DNA of 64,000 nt from Clostridiales bacterium PH28_bin88 (GTDB lineage Bacteria > Bacillota > PH28-bin88), in contig LAKY01000068.1 in assembly GCA_000987045.1 (NCBI GenBank), forward strand, positions 1-64,000. Direction: 5' to 3'. The notes beneath the pieces are model-generated. The model was not told where the DNA came from. It worked only from the letters and a program-made list of their open reading frames with translations, and did no database searches. The translations under genes were made by a program, and so were the position numbers. Of this stretch, positions 17,205-25,951 are shown piece by piece (position 1 is the stretch's first letter; every line of letters starts with the position of its first letter).

Positions 17205-18716
17205 CTATTGCCCTCTTTTAGTTAAAGGATTCGGCGCCAAGCGGCGTGAAACGTGCCATGCGGCCATAAAACTTGACCCCCGCAATAAACCCAAGGTAAA
17301 AAACAGGGCTATCCAAAGATATGACAAGTCACCGGTAGTTAGGGCCCGGATAGCGGCATGCACATAACCGCCATAACGGTTTTTTGTCCTCTCCTCCCGG
17401 GCAGTTAATAATAACAACCGGCCAAACCACCTTCTAGTAGCCAGCTGGCTGTTGGCACGGAATAATAGCATCCCAATTACATTAGCGTTCCTTACATGTA
17501 GCAACGGCCGGTGGTAAAAAAGTCTAAAGGCCTTCCTGGTGGTCCCCTGGTTAATCATTGTCGAGGCAGCCAGGTGCGCCCCTGTAAAGGCAGCGAAGTA
17601 ACCGTCCTTAAGAACCCGGCCGTATCCTGTCAAATCCCCCAATGTAACCCACCCGTCCCCATAAAAATTACGGGCTCCTCGGGTGAAAACCCCGGCACCG
17701 CAAATACTCCGGCACCGTAAAGCTTCCCGGACTGACGGCAGGTCGATGTACTTACGTACGCCGGGACATGCAAAAACCCGCTCCAGGTCAGATAAAGAAA
17801 GTTTCTTTTCCAAAGAAGTAACAGTGAGCCAGTCACCCTTTTTGGGTATCAAAGCCACAACGCAATGAGGGACCACCCCGTCAACAATTAAAACCCTCTC
17901 TTGCAGGTTGTTAAATCTAGCAAAACTGGCATCCACCTCGGTAACCCCGGCTTCCATCACAGCTGGAGGTTGATAGCGAGTAAGTCGCCGGAATTCTTCC
18001 ATCATGGTTGTACCCAGGCTGCTAAGCCCGGTTGCGATCACCAGCACGTTAGCTTCCAGAGTAAACTCGCCCTGTTGCGTTTTATAGCGTACTGTTCCCA
18101 TTTGTCCTGTAAGGCGGTTGGGGGGTGTTACCTGTAACACTCTGGCCGGTTCCACCACCCGGAATTCACCCGTGAAGTTATTAGAAACGCCGTTCATGAT
18201 CCTCTCTTTCAACGAATCATCAAACCCCTGCTGCCCAAATTTACTGGTGCGCAAGGTGGAAATCAAAGGGGAACGAATTTCTACAGGAACATCCCCATAG
18301 GGATTGATGTAGACGCATTCTTTAATGTAACCCAGGGCAACTTCAGCCGGGATATCCAGGTCGAAAAGACTTTTAAGGGTCTGGGTAGAGAGATCGGTGA
18401 TTAGTCCCCCGCAATAGTTGCATGTCTTTGTGTTGAAAAGGATTAAACGAGCACCAATTCCTTTTTCACCTGCCAACCGGAGCAATTGTCTGGCAAAAAT
18501 ACAGCCGGCAATGCCTCCTCCAACTATCGCTACCGTTTCCCCATCTGACAGAGGGAAGTGTCCCTCAAGTTCAGTTCGTGAGGCTATGTTACGGGGAGAA
18601 GGACGGTGAGCAAATTTCTTTTCCGCCCAACCCACCAACCAGGGTACAGCGTTACCCATGCCCGACGCCTCCACACTTTCCGTCATTACCTTCCGTAAGT
18701 CTATTCTGGTACACAT
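17205..18716 (-). CDS. FAD-dependent oxidoreductase (geranylgeranyl-reductase-like)
   Basis: This 503 aa protein has a Rossmann FAD site near residue 64 (VAIVGGGIAGCIFARQLL). A CNYCGG motif near 98-103 could be redox-active or bind a metal. Near residue 365 is GDLTGYGRVLKDGYFAAFTG, the C-terminal FAD-contacting segment of geranylgeranyl-reductase/PHBH-like enzymes. A hydrophobic stretch near the C-terminus (YLWIALFFTLGLL) suggests membrane association. Substrate and reductant are unknown. It sits 24 bp upstream of the penicillin-binding protein gene in the same direction and 75 bp from a DMT permease gene that ends in a terminator, so it may start its own transcript. Confidence 0.7.
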   Translation of the reverse strand: MCTRIDLRKVMTESVEASGMGNAVPWLVGWAEKKFAHRPSPRNIASRTELEGHFPLSDGETVAIVGGGIAGCIFARQLLRLAGEKGIGARLILFNTKTCNYCGGLITDLSTQTLKSLFDLDIPAEVALGYIKECVYINPYGDVPVEIRSPLISTLRTSKFGQQGFDDSLKERIMNGVSNNFTGEFRVVEPARVLQVTPPNRLTGQMGTVRYKTQQGEFTLEANVLVIATGLSSLGTTMMEEFRRLTRYQPPAVMEAGVTEVDASFARFNNLQERVLIVDGVVPHCVVALIPKKGDWLTVTSLEKKLSLSDLERVFACPGVRKYIDLPSVREALRCRSICGAGVFTRGARNFYGDGWVTLGDLTGYGRVLKDGYFAAFTGAHLAASTMINQGTTRKAFRLFYHRPLLHVRNANVIGMLLFRANSQLATRRWFGRLLLLTAREERTKNRYGGYVHAAIRALTTGDLSYLWIALFFTLGLLRGSSFMAAWHVSRRLAPNPLTKRGQ

Positions 18717-18737
18717 GTTAAATTTTCATGCGGGCCA

Positions 18738-18766
18738 CAAAAAAACCGCCACCGGAAAGGTGGCAG
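18738..18766 (-). terminator. Terminator of the DMT permease gene
   Basis: Read on the minus strand, GCCACC-TTTCC-GGTGGC is followed by GG and seven T. It lies about 25 bp past the permease stop. Confidence 0.85.
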
Positions 18767-18790
18767 CACGAAGTTAAGTTCCAAGCGACC

Positions 18791-19711
18791 TTAATGGTTA
18801 TGAATGGTAAAAGCTCCTGCACCGCTAGGAGAAATGCTCACCGTAATAATTCCAATAGCTACACATGCAAGAGCCGCCATAAGTTGCCAGGAAACCGGTT
18901 CCGCAAGAAAAATCGTCGCTGAGAGAACACCTACGATAGGGACCAGGAACATAAATATGCTAGCACGGCCTGCCCCCCAACGGTTCAAAGCGGAAAACCA
19001 AAGAGCGAATGCCAACATGGATGCCAATACGGTGCTATAAAGCCATAAAGATATGGCCGTTATGTTCATATAGATAGGAATGTGCCTTTCCCACAGGTAG
19101 GCAGCAAAAAAAAGAAACAACGAGCCAAAGATCATTTGAAAGGCGGTAAGTTGTAAGCTTGAATGGGCGGGAAACCGTTTCCTGACTAAAATGGATGCCA
19201 CTGACCAACTCAAAGCACCCACCAGAATCATGGAAATGCCGGCGATGCTGCCCTCCTGCATACCCTCTCTGGCTTGGTGTTCGATCACCAGCAGGAGACC
19301 GGCCATACCAGTCCCCAAGCCCACCATTTTCCTTTTGTTCAATTGCTCACCAGGGAGGAAAAAATGGGCAAAAACATTGGTAATTAGAGGATAGATATAA
19401 AGGATTACCGATGTGGTTCCTGCCGGGACAAACCTCATCGCTACAAAAACCATGCCAAAACTCAGGGTACACTGCAGAATTCCTAAGAGCATTAGAGCGC
19501 CCAAATCCCGTTGGGCTGGGAAAGGTATCCCGAAGTGTTTTAGCAGGGGAAGCATGAGTAATCCCCCAACGAGAAAACGGCTAGCCGCAAACAACAACGG
19601 TGGTATGTAAGTAATCCCTACCTTCATTACCACGAATGTTGTCCCCCATATTACGCAAACCACTAACAGCATGAGGGATACCCCGAGGTCATCCCGGTTA
19701 AGTCTTGGCAC
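18791..19711 (-). CDS. EamA/DMT-superfamily permease
   Basis: This 306 aa integral membrane protein has about ten hydrophobic helices in two EamA repeats. The first begins VSLMLLVVCVIWGTTFVVMK, a typical EamA opening. The second begins SIAGISMILVGALSWSVASI. Family members export amino acids, nucleosides or other metabolites; the substrate cannot be assigned. It lies 20 bp downstream of the DASS symporter gene, probably co-transcribed, and ends in a strong terminator. Confidence 0.85.
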   Translation of the reverse strand: MPRLNRDDLGVSLMLLVVCVIWGTTFVVMKVGITYIPPLLFAASRFLVGGLLMLPLLKHFGIPFPAQRDLGALMLLGILQCTLSFGMVFVAMRFVPAGTTSVILYIYPLITNVFAHFFLPGEQLNKRKMVGLGTGMAGLLLVIEHQAREGMQEGSIAGISMILVGALSWSVASILVRKRFPAHSSLQLTAFQMIFGSLFLFFAAYLWERHIPIYMNITAISLWLYSTVLASMLAFALWFSALNRWGAGRASIFMFLVPIVGVLSATIFLAEPVSWQLMAALACVAIGIITVSISPSGAGAFTIHNH

Positions 19712-19730
19712 CGATACTTCCCTCCATATG

Positions 19731-21191
19731 TTATTTGACTAAGCCAACCAGGGGCCACCAAGCGACCGCCGCCAGCGCCATCACCAAGGTGGCGGCTAAG
19801 CTCAAGAAAATTCCTGGCTTTAGCAGGTCTTTGGAAGCAATTAACCCGGTGCCGTAAACCATCACATTAGGAATAGCCTCGACTACCAGTACAAACCCAT
19901 ACAGGCTGGCCAACCCGGTAGCGAAACCCAACATCAGGCCGTTAGCCCCTGTGTGATAAGCCAGTTGAAGAACAATGGGGACCAAAGTGATGGTGACCGT
20001 GGCCACATTGCCCACTCCCAGGTGGTATACTTGAGTGAAGACTGTTAACACCGCCACCGCCAGCACCGGTATGGCGAGCATGTCCTCCACCCAACCCATT
20101 CCCAGGAAGGAACCCGCTATCATCCCCGCAACCCCGGTGGTATTCATGGCGTTCCCGAGAGAGAGGGTAGTTCCCACCAGCAAAACTGTACCCCACTGCA
20201 CCTGGGATATCTCTTTCCAAGAAGTGAACCCGACTCCCGGAAGACACATCAACACCACCGCCAGCAAGGCCGGAACGGAGCTGTGCCACCCGTGAATGGA
20301 TTCGGTCATCCATAACACCATGGTCAAAGCCAGGACGGCGATACACTTCTTTTCTTCTGTTCCTACTGGCCCGAGTCGACACAACTGGTCACGAATGGCC
20401 GCGGTCCCACCTGCAAAACGCTGAATTTCTGGCGGGAAACTCCTGATCAAGATCATCCATGTCAACGGGATCAGCGCCAGACTAATGGGAAAGGCATACA
20501 ACATCCAGTCCAGGTATGTAATTGGGCTGCCGGTAAAGTTTCCTAATAACTCCGCGGAAATAACGTTGGCAATAGCCCCGGGAAGAAGACCGATCCCGGT
20601 GATATTGGCGCCAAAGGCCAAACCGAGCATCAGCATTCTCCTGACGTTAGGAGCGGGGCGGTCCTGTTCCAGGCTGTTTATTAGCCCCACGACAGCCGGC
20701 AACAACAACGCGGTGCGTACAGCCGTAGCAGGGATCACGAACGCCAGCACCTCCAGGGCCAGCAGTATAGCCATCAGGGCACCCCCAGGCGTTCCCCCGC
20801 TCCGAGACAACAGAATATAGGCGATACGGCTTCCCAGGGGTGTGTTGTTGACTCCTTTGGCCATCATGAAACCTGCCAGGATCAAGAACACCGATCCGCT
20901 GGAAAACCCGCTCAATGCAGTGTCCATTTTTACCCCTCCGGTAGCGGCGAGGGCCACGATAACCGCTATGGAAGAGAGGGGCATCGGGATAGGTTCCATT
21001 ACCCAGAGAACAATTGCCAGCCCCATCACCGCCAGGGTTGCTCTGATTTCCCGGGGAAAGGAATCTGGGGTAAGTACCAGAAAAGCAACAAAGACTAACA
21101 AGGCCAGGATCAGGATAAAGCCCTCTTTCGAAACCCTTTTTGCGCTTTGCCGTATCCATACCAGTACGGGTCCTGTTTTCCGTCCATGCAT
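19731..21191 (-). CDS. DASS-family (SLC13) anion/dicarboxylate symporter
   Basis: This 486 aa protein has about 12 membrane segments and the SLC13/DASS arrangement: VMGLAIVLWVMEPIPMPLSS near residue 55, and paired re-entrant regions around LMLGLAFGANITGIG and VQWGTVLLVGTTLSLGNAMN. ANITGIG replaces the usual SNTA/T sodium site of the first half, so substrate and coupling ion may differ from VcINDY. The family moves succinate, malate, citrate or sulfate. It lies downstream of, but is separated by a terminator from, the TRAP operon. The pairing suggests a second carboxylate route. Confidence 0.85.
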   Translation of the reverse strand: MHGRKTGPVLVWIRQSAKRVSKEGFILILALLVFVAFLVLTPDSFPREIRATLAVMGLAIVLWVMEPIPMPLSSIAVIVALAATGGVKMDTALSGFSSGSVFLILAGFMMAKGVNNTPLGSRIAYILLSRSGGTPGGALMAILLALEVLAFVIPATAVRTALLLPAVVGLINSLEQDRPAPNVRRMLMLGLAFGANITGIGLLPGAIANVISAELLGNFTGSPITYLDWMLYAFPISLALIPLTWMILIRSFPPEIQRFAGGTAAIRDQLCRLGPVGTEEKKCIAVLALTMVLWMTESIHGWHSSVPALLAVVLMCLPGVGFTSWKEISQVQWGTVLLVGTTLSLGNAMNTTGVAGMIAGSFLGMGWVEDMLAIPVLAVAVLTVFTQVYHLGVGNVATVTITLVPIVLQLAYHTGANGLMLGFATGLASLYGFVLVVEAIPNVMVYGTGLIASKDLLKPGIFLSLAATLVMALAAVAWWPLVGLVK

Positions 21192-21231
21192 GCATGATCC
21201 TCCACTCTAACAGGCTGATGAATTCGTTGCT

Positions 21232-21290
21232 GACAAGAAAAGTCCTCCCCGACCCGCCAGCTAATTATCGTTCCGGCGGGCAGGAAGGAC
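21232..21290 (-). terminator. Terminator of the TRAP operon
   Basis: On the minus strand a long stem (GTCCT-TCC-GCCCGCC pairing with GGCGGG-CGGGGAGGAC, small mismatches) closes a 16-nt loop and is followed by TTTTCTTG. It separates dctM from the DASS symporter gene. Confidence 0.75.
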
Positions 21291-21325
21291 CTGGTAGCTA
21301 GAGATTGCTTCCCGGCGGTTCCCGT

Positions 21326-22603
21326 CTATTCCATCAGGCGAGGCAAGTATAATGACAGGTCAGGCCACAGGATGAACAAAACCATTACCAGCAACATCAC
21401 CACAATAAACGGCAGCACGCCGCGCACCACTTCCTCCAGTTTCTCCTTGGCGATACTACTCACCACGAACAGGTTCAGCCCTACCGGCGGGGTAATCATG
21501 GCTAATTCCATGTTCACCGTCATCACCACGGCAAAGTGGTAGACATCGATACCCAGCTGTTTCATAATGGGCAGTAACAGCGGGAGGGTAATCAGGATGA
21601 TCGATACCGCCTCCAGGAAGGTACCCATCACCAGGAACATGACCCCAGTGATGGCAAAGAACATGTAAACACCAAACTGTTTGGCGGAAATCCACTCCGC
21701 GATACGGTTGGGCACCTGTTCATTGGTCAGGTACATGGCAAACAACAGGGCGGACGCGATGATTAGGTAGATCATCGAGGTGGTGTTCACGGTCTCCCGG
21801 AGGATGGTGCGAACGTCTTTCAGGTGCAGTTCTTTGTAGAACAGCAAAGAGACTAAGATGGTATATGCGGAAGCCACCACCGCCGCCTCGGTGGGAGTGG
21901 CAATTCCTCTGTAGATGCTTCCCAGGATGAGCACCGGCAGGAAAGCGCCGGGTACGGCTTTCAAGGTAGCTCTCCACCGCTCACCCCAGGTCGCTTTTTC
22001 CCCGCGGCCAAGGTTGCGCCTTTTGGCATAGAAAATGGCCAGCAGGATCAACGTAGCCGTCAGAAATAGCCCTGGCAGCATGCCGGCCATAAACAGCTTG
22101 CCGATGGACTCTTCGGCGGTCACACCATAGATCACCATGGGAATGCTGGGCGGGATCAGGATGCCCAGGGTGCCGGAAGCCGCCACCAGCCCCATGACAT
22201 ACCGCTTGTCATAACCAGCCTGGACCATACCAGGGATCATGATGGCGCCGATGGCTGCAGCGGTGGCCGGGCTGGAGCCGGAAATAGCCGCAAAAATAGC
22301 ACACGCTAGGATGGTCACCACCGAGAGACCTCCAGGAAGGTGCCCCACCCACGTCTTCAAACCCTCGATCAGGTACTTGGAGATCCCTCCCCTGCCCATC
22401 AAAACACCCGCGAAAACATAGCCGGGGATCGCCAGCAGCGGGGGAGAATCTAACCCGGCAAACATCCGCTGCACCACCATGTACATGGTAAACTCGCCGG
22501 TACTGAGGAGGACGATGATGGTGGAAGCCGCCAGGCTGATGGCGATAGGCACATTTAAGAGAAACAGTACGATAAAGATTGCGAACAGCGCTACTACGTC
22601 CAT
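21326..22603 (-). CDS. dctM: TRAP transporter large permease (DctM)
   Basis: This 425 aa protein has about 12 helices, as usual for the large TRAP subunit. Its start includes FAIFIVLFLLNVPIAISLAA. Family signatures are ISGSSPATAAAIGAIMIPGM near residue 120 and LGILIPPSIPMVIYGV near 160. It forms the sodium-driven carboxylate channel with DctQ. Its ATG overlaps the DctQ stop (TGATG). The linked CoA-ligase and lyase genes point to a di- or tricarboxylate substrate. Confidence 0.93.
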   Translation of the reverse strand: MDVVALFAIFIVLFLLNVPIAISLAASTIIVLLSTGEFTMYMVVQRMFAGLDSPPLLAIPGYVFAGVLMGRGGISKYLIEGLKTWVGHLPGGLSVVTILACAIFAAISGSSPATAAAIGAIMIPGMVQAGYDKRYVMGLVAASGTLGILIPPSIPMVIYGVTAEESIGKLFMAGMLPGLFLTATLILLAIFYAKRRNLGRGEKATWGERWRATLKAVPGAFLPVLILGSIYRGIATPTEAAVVASAYTILVSLLFYKELHLKDVRTILRETVNTTSMIYLIIASALLFAMYLTNEQVPNRIAEWISAKQFGVYMFFAITGVMFLVMGTFLEAVSIILITLPLLLPIMKQLGIDVYHFAVVMTVNMELAMITPPVGLNLFVVSSIAKEKLEEVVRGVLPFIVVMLLVMVLFILWPDLSLYLPRLME

Positions 22604-23121
22604 CAGTCAAGCCTCCTTGTCTGGCCCTGGTGAATGGAGAGCCACTCCTGGCCCCCGCTCTTCAACAGCAGGTAAAGCTTCTCCGTGAACCTGGCGCCTA
22701 GCATCACTCCGGTAATTGGCAGCACTCCGAAGATCACCCACAGCGGCCACATCACGTTGGTAGAACGCTGCCCGGTATGCAGGTAGCGGGTTTCCAGCAT
22801 AACCGCCGCATAAGTGAAGAAAACGCAAAATGCTAAACCGACCAGGTTGGCGAAAATGCTCACCCAGCGCTGTGCTTTGGGCGGCAGGAAGTTGTACAAG
22901 AGGTCCACCTTGATGTGGTGGTCGTTACGCAGGGCGACGGCGGTACCGATCAACGCCCCCCACACCACCATGTAGGTAGCCACCTCATCAGTCCAGGTCT
23001 GGGGTTTGTTCATGATATAACGCATGAAGACGCTGTAAAATATAATAGCCAGGCCGCCTGTCAGCAGCAGGCCGGAAACCCAGTCTTCCATGGCGGCATA
23101 AAACTTTTTAAACCTTTCCAT
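22603..23121 (-). CDS. dctQ: TRAP transporter small permease (DctQ)
   Basis: This 172 aa membrane protein has four helices, the normal DctQ size. It includes GGLAIIFYSVFMRYIMNKPQ and TWTDEVATYMVVWGALIGTA, the family's W-x-x-E motif. It assembles with DctM and stabilises it. The gene follows dctP by 115 bp; that gap holds a perfect hairpin, consistent with lower membrane-subunit than binding-protein expression. Confidence 0.92.
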   Translation of the reverse strand: MERFKKFYAAMEDWVSGLLLTGGLAIIFYSVFMRYIMNKPQTWTDEVATYMVVWGALIGTAVALRNDHHIKVDLLYNFLPPKAQRWVSIFANLVGLAFCVFFTYAAVMLETRYLHTGQRSTNVMWPLWVIFGVLPITGVMLGARFTEKLYLLLKSGGQEWLSIHQGQTRRLD

Positions 23122-23191
23122 GCCCTTCCTCCTCTTTATCTTGATTTTGAATGAGTACCTGTCGCATCATGGAAAAGGGCGAGGGTAATTT

Positions 23192-23225
23192 TTCGGGCAC
23201 GCCGCAGGGCAGCGGCGTGCCCGAA
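23192..23225 (-). promoter_or_regulatory. Intercistronic 14-bp hairpin between dctP and dctQ
   Basis: TTCGGGCACGCCGC and GCGGCGTGCCCGAA form a perfect 14-bp stem with a 6-nt loop. On the minus strand A-rich sequence follows, not a T-run, so it is not a classical terminator. It probably protects the dctP mRNA 3' end or causes partial stopping, giving excess binding protein. Confidence 0.75.
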
Positions 23226-23236
23226 GGAATTTAACA

Positions 23237-24286
23237 CTACTTGGCCGCGTTCAGGGCTGCCTGGATCAGGTCTTTACCGATTTTATCCTCGTATTCTTTC
23301 CACACAGGTTCCTCCGCCTTCTGGAAGGCCGCCAGCTGCTCCGCTGTTAACTCGGCGAATTGCATTTTACCGCTGGACTTAAGTTTTTCCATGCTCTTTT
23401 GGTCCAGTTCGTCGGCGAGTTTGACCGCATACTCGGTAGCTTCCTTCATGGCGTCGCTCATGATCTTCCTCAGGTCTTCCGGCAGTCCTTCCCAAAATTT
23501 CTTATTGGTCAGTACCACGTAGTCAATCCGGCCGTGGTTGGTAACGCTCAGGTACTTCTGCACTTCTTCGTACTTCTGGGTATCGATGTTGTTAAAGGTA
23601 TTCTCCTGGCCGTCCACGGTGCCCTGCTGGAGGGCGGTATACACCTCGGCGAAAGGCATCGCCTGGCTGCCGGCTCCCAGCGCGGTAAACTGGGACGCCA
23701 GAATACCGCCGGTTTGCGTTCTGAACTTGAGCCCCTTCACGTCTTCAGGTTTTAAAAGGGGTCGCTTGCCGTTGGTCAGCTGCTTGAAGCCGTTGGGCCA
23801 GTATGCGAGACCAATCATATCAGCCTTTTCCAGACTGCTTAGCATCTTGCCGCCGCCGTTCGGATCACTGAAAAACTTGTAGACCGCCTCCTTGTCAGGG
23901 AACAGGAAGGGTAGGTCGAAGATCTGGAAAGACGGGTTAAAGCCTACCAGCTTGGTGGCGGAAGGAGCAATGAACTGGACGTTGTTTGCCTGAAGGGCTT
24001 CCAATTCTTCCTTGTCACCATAAAGCTGGGATGAAGGAAATACCTGGACCTCTACCCGGCCGCCGGATTTTTCTTCTACCAGTTTCTTGAACAACTCCGC
24101 CGCCTGGCCTTTGGGTGTAGCCTGGGCTACCACGTGAGAGAATTTGACAACGATCTTCTGGGGAGGAGCTTCTTGTTTGGTCTCCGTCTGTTTCTTTTCC
24201 CCTCCCCCGCCGCATCCGGCCAACATGAACACAAGGACACCAATTAGCGCCAACACCAGTAGTAAACGCCAGCTGCTCTTCTTCAT
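23237..24286 (-). CDS. dctP: TRAP substrate-binding lipoprotein (DctP)
   Basis: This 349 aa protein opens with a lipoprotein signal and lipobox LAGC (Cys 25), then a Gly/Lys/Gln linker. The DctP fold is shown by VVKFSHVVAQATPKGQAAEL, VQVFPSSQLYGDKEELEALQ and FRTQTGGILASQFTALGAGS; the Arg of KFRTQ is the residue that usually binds the substrate carboxylate. PFAEVYTALQQGTVDGQENT follows. As a lipoprotein it is tethered outside the membrane. It is the last enzyme-linked gene before the two permease genes in the sigma-54 block. Confidence 0.93.
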   Translation of the reverse strand: MKKSSWRLLLVLALIGVLVFMLAGCGGGGEKKQTETKQEAPPQKIVVKFSHVVAQATPKGQAAELFKKLVEEKSGGRVEVQVFPSSQLYGDKEELEALQANNVQFIAPSATKLVGFNPSFQIFDLPFLFPDKEAVYKFFSDPNGGGKMLSSLEKADMIGLAYWPNGFKQLTNGKRPLLKPEDVKGLKFRTQTGGILASQFTALGAGSQAMPFAEVYTALQQGTVDGQENTFNNIDTQKYEEVQKYLSVTNHGRIDYVVLTNKKFWEGLPEDLRKIMSDAMKEATEYAVKLADELDQKSMEKLKSSGKMQFAELTAEQLAAFQKAEEPVWKEYEDKIGKDLIQAALNAAK

Positions 24287-24555
24287 TCCTGTGCCTCCTT
24301 GTTTTTTCCTGGGTTATTATGCATACTTACAATCTCATGCTGCCACCTTGGTTTTTAAGCCTCGGCACCCCCTCTTTCCGTCTACCCCGCCTCGCTCGCT
24401 GCCTTAAATTTAGATTGCAATATTCAGCAAGTGCTGGCCATTGGGGCAATTCCGTTATTTCTGAAAACTTAGAGTTGTTGCTCTTAACTAAATGTTAAGA
24501 GCTTTTCAGGATCTTTTCAAGTTTTTGTCCATATTGGTGATATTGTTCATTTTGT

Positions 24556-25929
24556 TCACGTGAGCAGCCACCGCATGACCTCTGTCATATCGGCAACATA
24601 TTCCAGTCTTTCCATCACATCCAGTAATCCAGCCACCCGGGAAACACCTAGCCGGGGGCTTGCCAGCTCCCGGAACTTTTCCTGCAGTTCTGCATGGCTG
24701 ACAGGGTTTTCAGGGTCACCCTTGGGGTAGGCGGTCTCGGCCGAATAGGTCTTGCCGTCGCGGGTGCGGATGTCGACCCGGGCAGGCCATTGATCGGGAT
24801 AACGCGCCTCCAATTCCGGGTCCACGGACAATTCCACTCTTGACATCAACCCACGGATTTCTGGATCATGCAAGGCTTCTTCCGTGAACTGGTACAGCCC
24901 TGCCTTCTGGTGTTTCGCCGCCAAGGAGACGCAGAACGGTAAGCTGAACTTCGCGGCATAAACTGTACCAGGTTGGTGGTTGCCGGCAATATTCAAGGCT
25001 ATCTGGTAGGTGCCAACGCGGATGCTTTCGATTTGAGAAAATCGCAAGTCATTCCGTCCCACGAGTTCCAGCACCACGTCAATGGCATGGTGAGTGTGGC
25101 GGCAGGAGGCGTGGATCTTGAAGCAGTTTTCCATCACCTTAAATCGCTCACCCAGATCCCTGGTAACCTTACCTTCATCATAGGCAGCCGCGGTGGCCTT
25201 GAAAAAGCCCCGTTCCCCCTCCAATATACGGCTGGCGCCAGTAAATCCCTTTCGGGCCAGCAGTGCTGAGAGCAGCCCGTTCATCGCGGATTTACCCGGA
25301 TGCAGGTGCTTGGACATGGCCCCGTCCGCTAGGAACTCCCAGAGGCCGGCAGCTTGCGTACCAGCGCTGCCTAACGCGTGAACCATGGCCCCCTCGCCCA
25401 GCCCGAGCAGCTTACCTGCGGCCGCCGCGGCGCCAAAGGTGCCGCAGGTGGCGGTGGTATGCCAGTAGTAGTAGTGAGCAGGGGTTACTGCTTCCCCGAT
25501 CCTGATGGCCACATCATACCCCAGGACAATAGCCAATAACAGGTCTTTTCCTCCTGCTCCCACCAGTTCAGCGGCAGCCAGGGCAGCGGGAATAACAGGC
25601 GCTCCCGGGTGCAGGATCGATGCCTTATGAACGTCATCCAGTTCTACGATATGAGAAATTCCTCCGTTTACCAAAGCAGCGTTGGTGGCAGATGTTTTCC
25701 TACCTGTAGGTACCAGGGTCGCCTGGGGATTACCGCCAAGTTCTTCCGCCACCCCTAACATAATCATCCCGGCTGGCTGGCTGGAGCCCGCCAGCGCTGA
25801 GCCCAGCCAGTCCATAAAAGAGTCCTTGGCCATCTCTACCACCGGAGCTTCTAGAAGGTCATAACCGGTACTCACCACGTATTCAGCCACCTTGCCGGTC
25901 AATGTTTTACCTGGAAAGGTAGTGCTCAA
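24556..25929 (-). CDS. MmgE/PrpD-family protein (dehydratase or decarboxylase-like)
   Basis: This 457 aa protein is full length for the MmgE/PrpD family. It has the N-terminal helical domain (KDSFMDWLGSALAGSSQPAG, and HIVELDDVHKASILHPGAPV with the family's D-D-x-H/H-P-G-A signature near 95) and MSKHLHPGKSAMNGLLSALL near 210. The family includes 2-methylcitrate dehydratase, cis-aconitate decarboxylase and iminodisuccinate epimerase, so the reaction is not fixed by sequence. The operon lacks methylcitrate synthase and lyase genes, which argues against a plain methylcitrate cycle. It follows the sucD-like gene by 22 bp. Confidence 0.8.
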   Translation of the reverse strand: MSTTFPGKTLTGKVAEYVVSTGYDLLEAPVVEMAKDSFMDWLGSALAGSSQPAGMIMLGVAEELGGNPQATLVPTGRKTSATNAALVNGGISHIVELDDVHKASILHPGAPVIPAALAAAELVGAGGKDLLLAIVLGYDVAIRIGEAVTPAHYYYWHTTATCGTFGAAAAAGKLLGLGEGAMVHALGSAGTQAAGLWEFLADGAMSKHLHPGKSAMNGLLSALLARKGFTGASRILEGERGFFKATAAAYDEGKVTRDLGERFKVMENCFKIHASCRHTHHAIDVVLELVGRNDLRFSQIESIRVGTYQIALNIAGNHQPGTVYAAKFSLPFCVSLAAKHQKAGLYQFTEEALHDPEIRGLMSRVELSVDPELEARYPDQWPARVDIRTRDGKTYSAETAYPKGDPENPVSHAELQEKFRELASPRLGVSRVAGLLDVMERLEYVADMTEVMRWLLT

Positions 25930-25951
25930 TATTGAAACCTCCTTTCTGGAT

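Noticed and set aside
24446..24466. A second sigma-54-like promoter ahead of dctP
   Set aside because: TGGCCAGCACTTGC has only 9 bp between GG and GC, instead of the required 10, so it is not a proper -24/-12 element.
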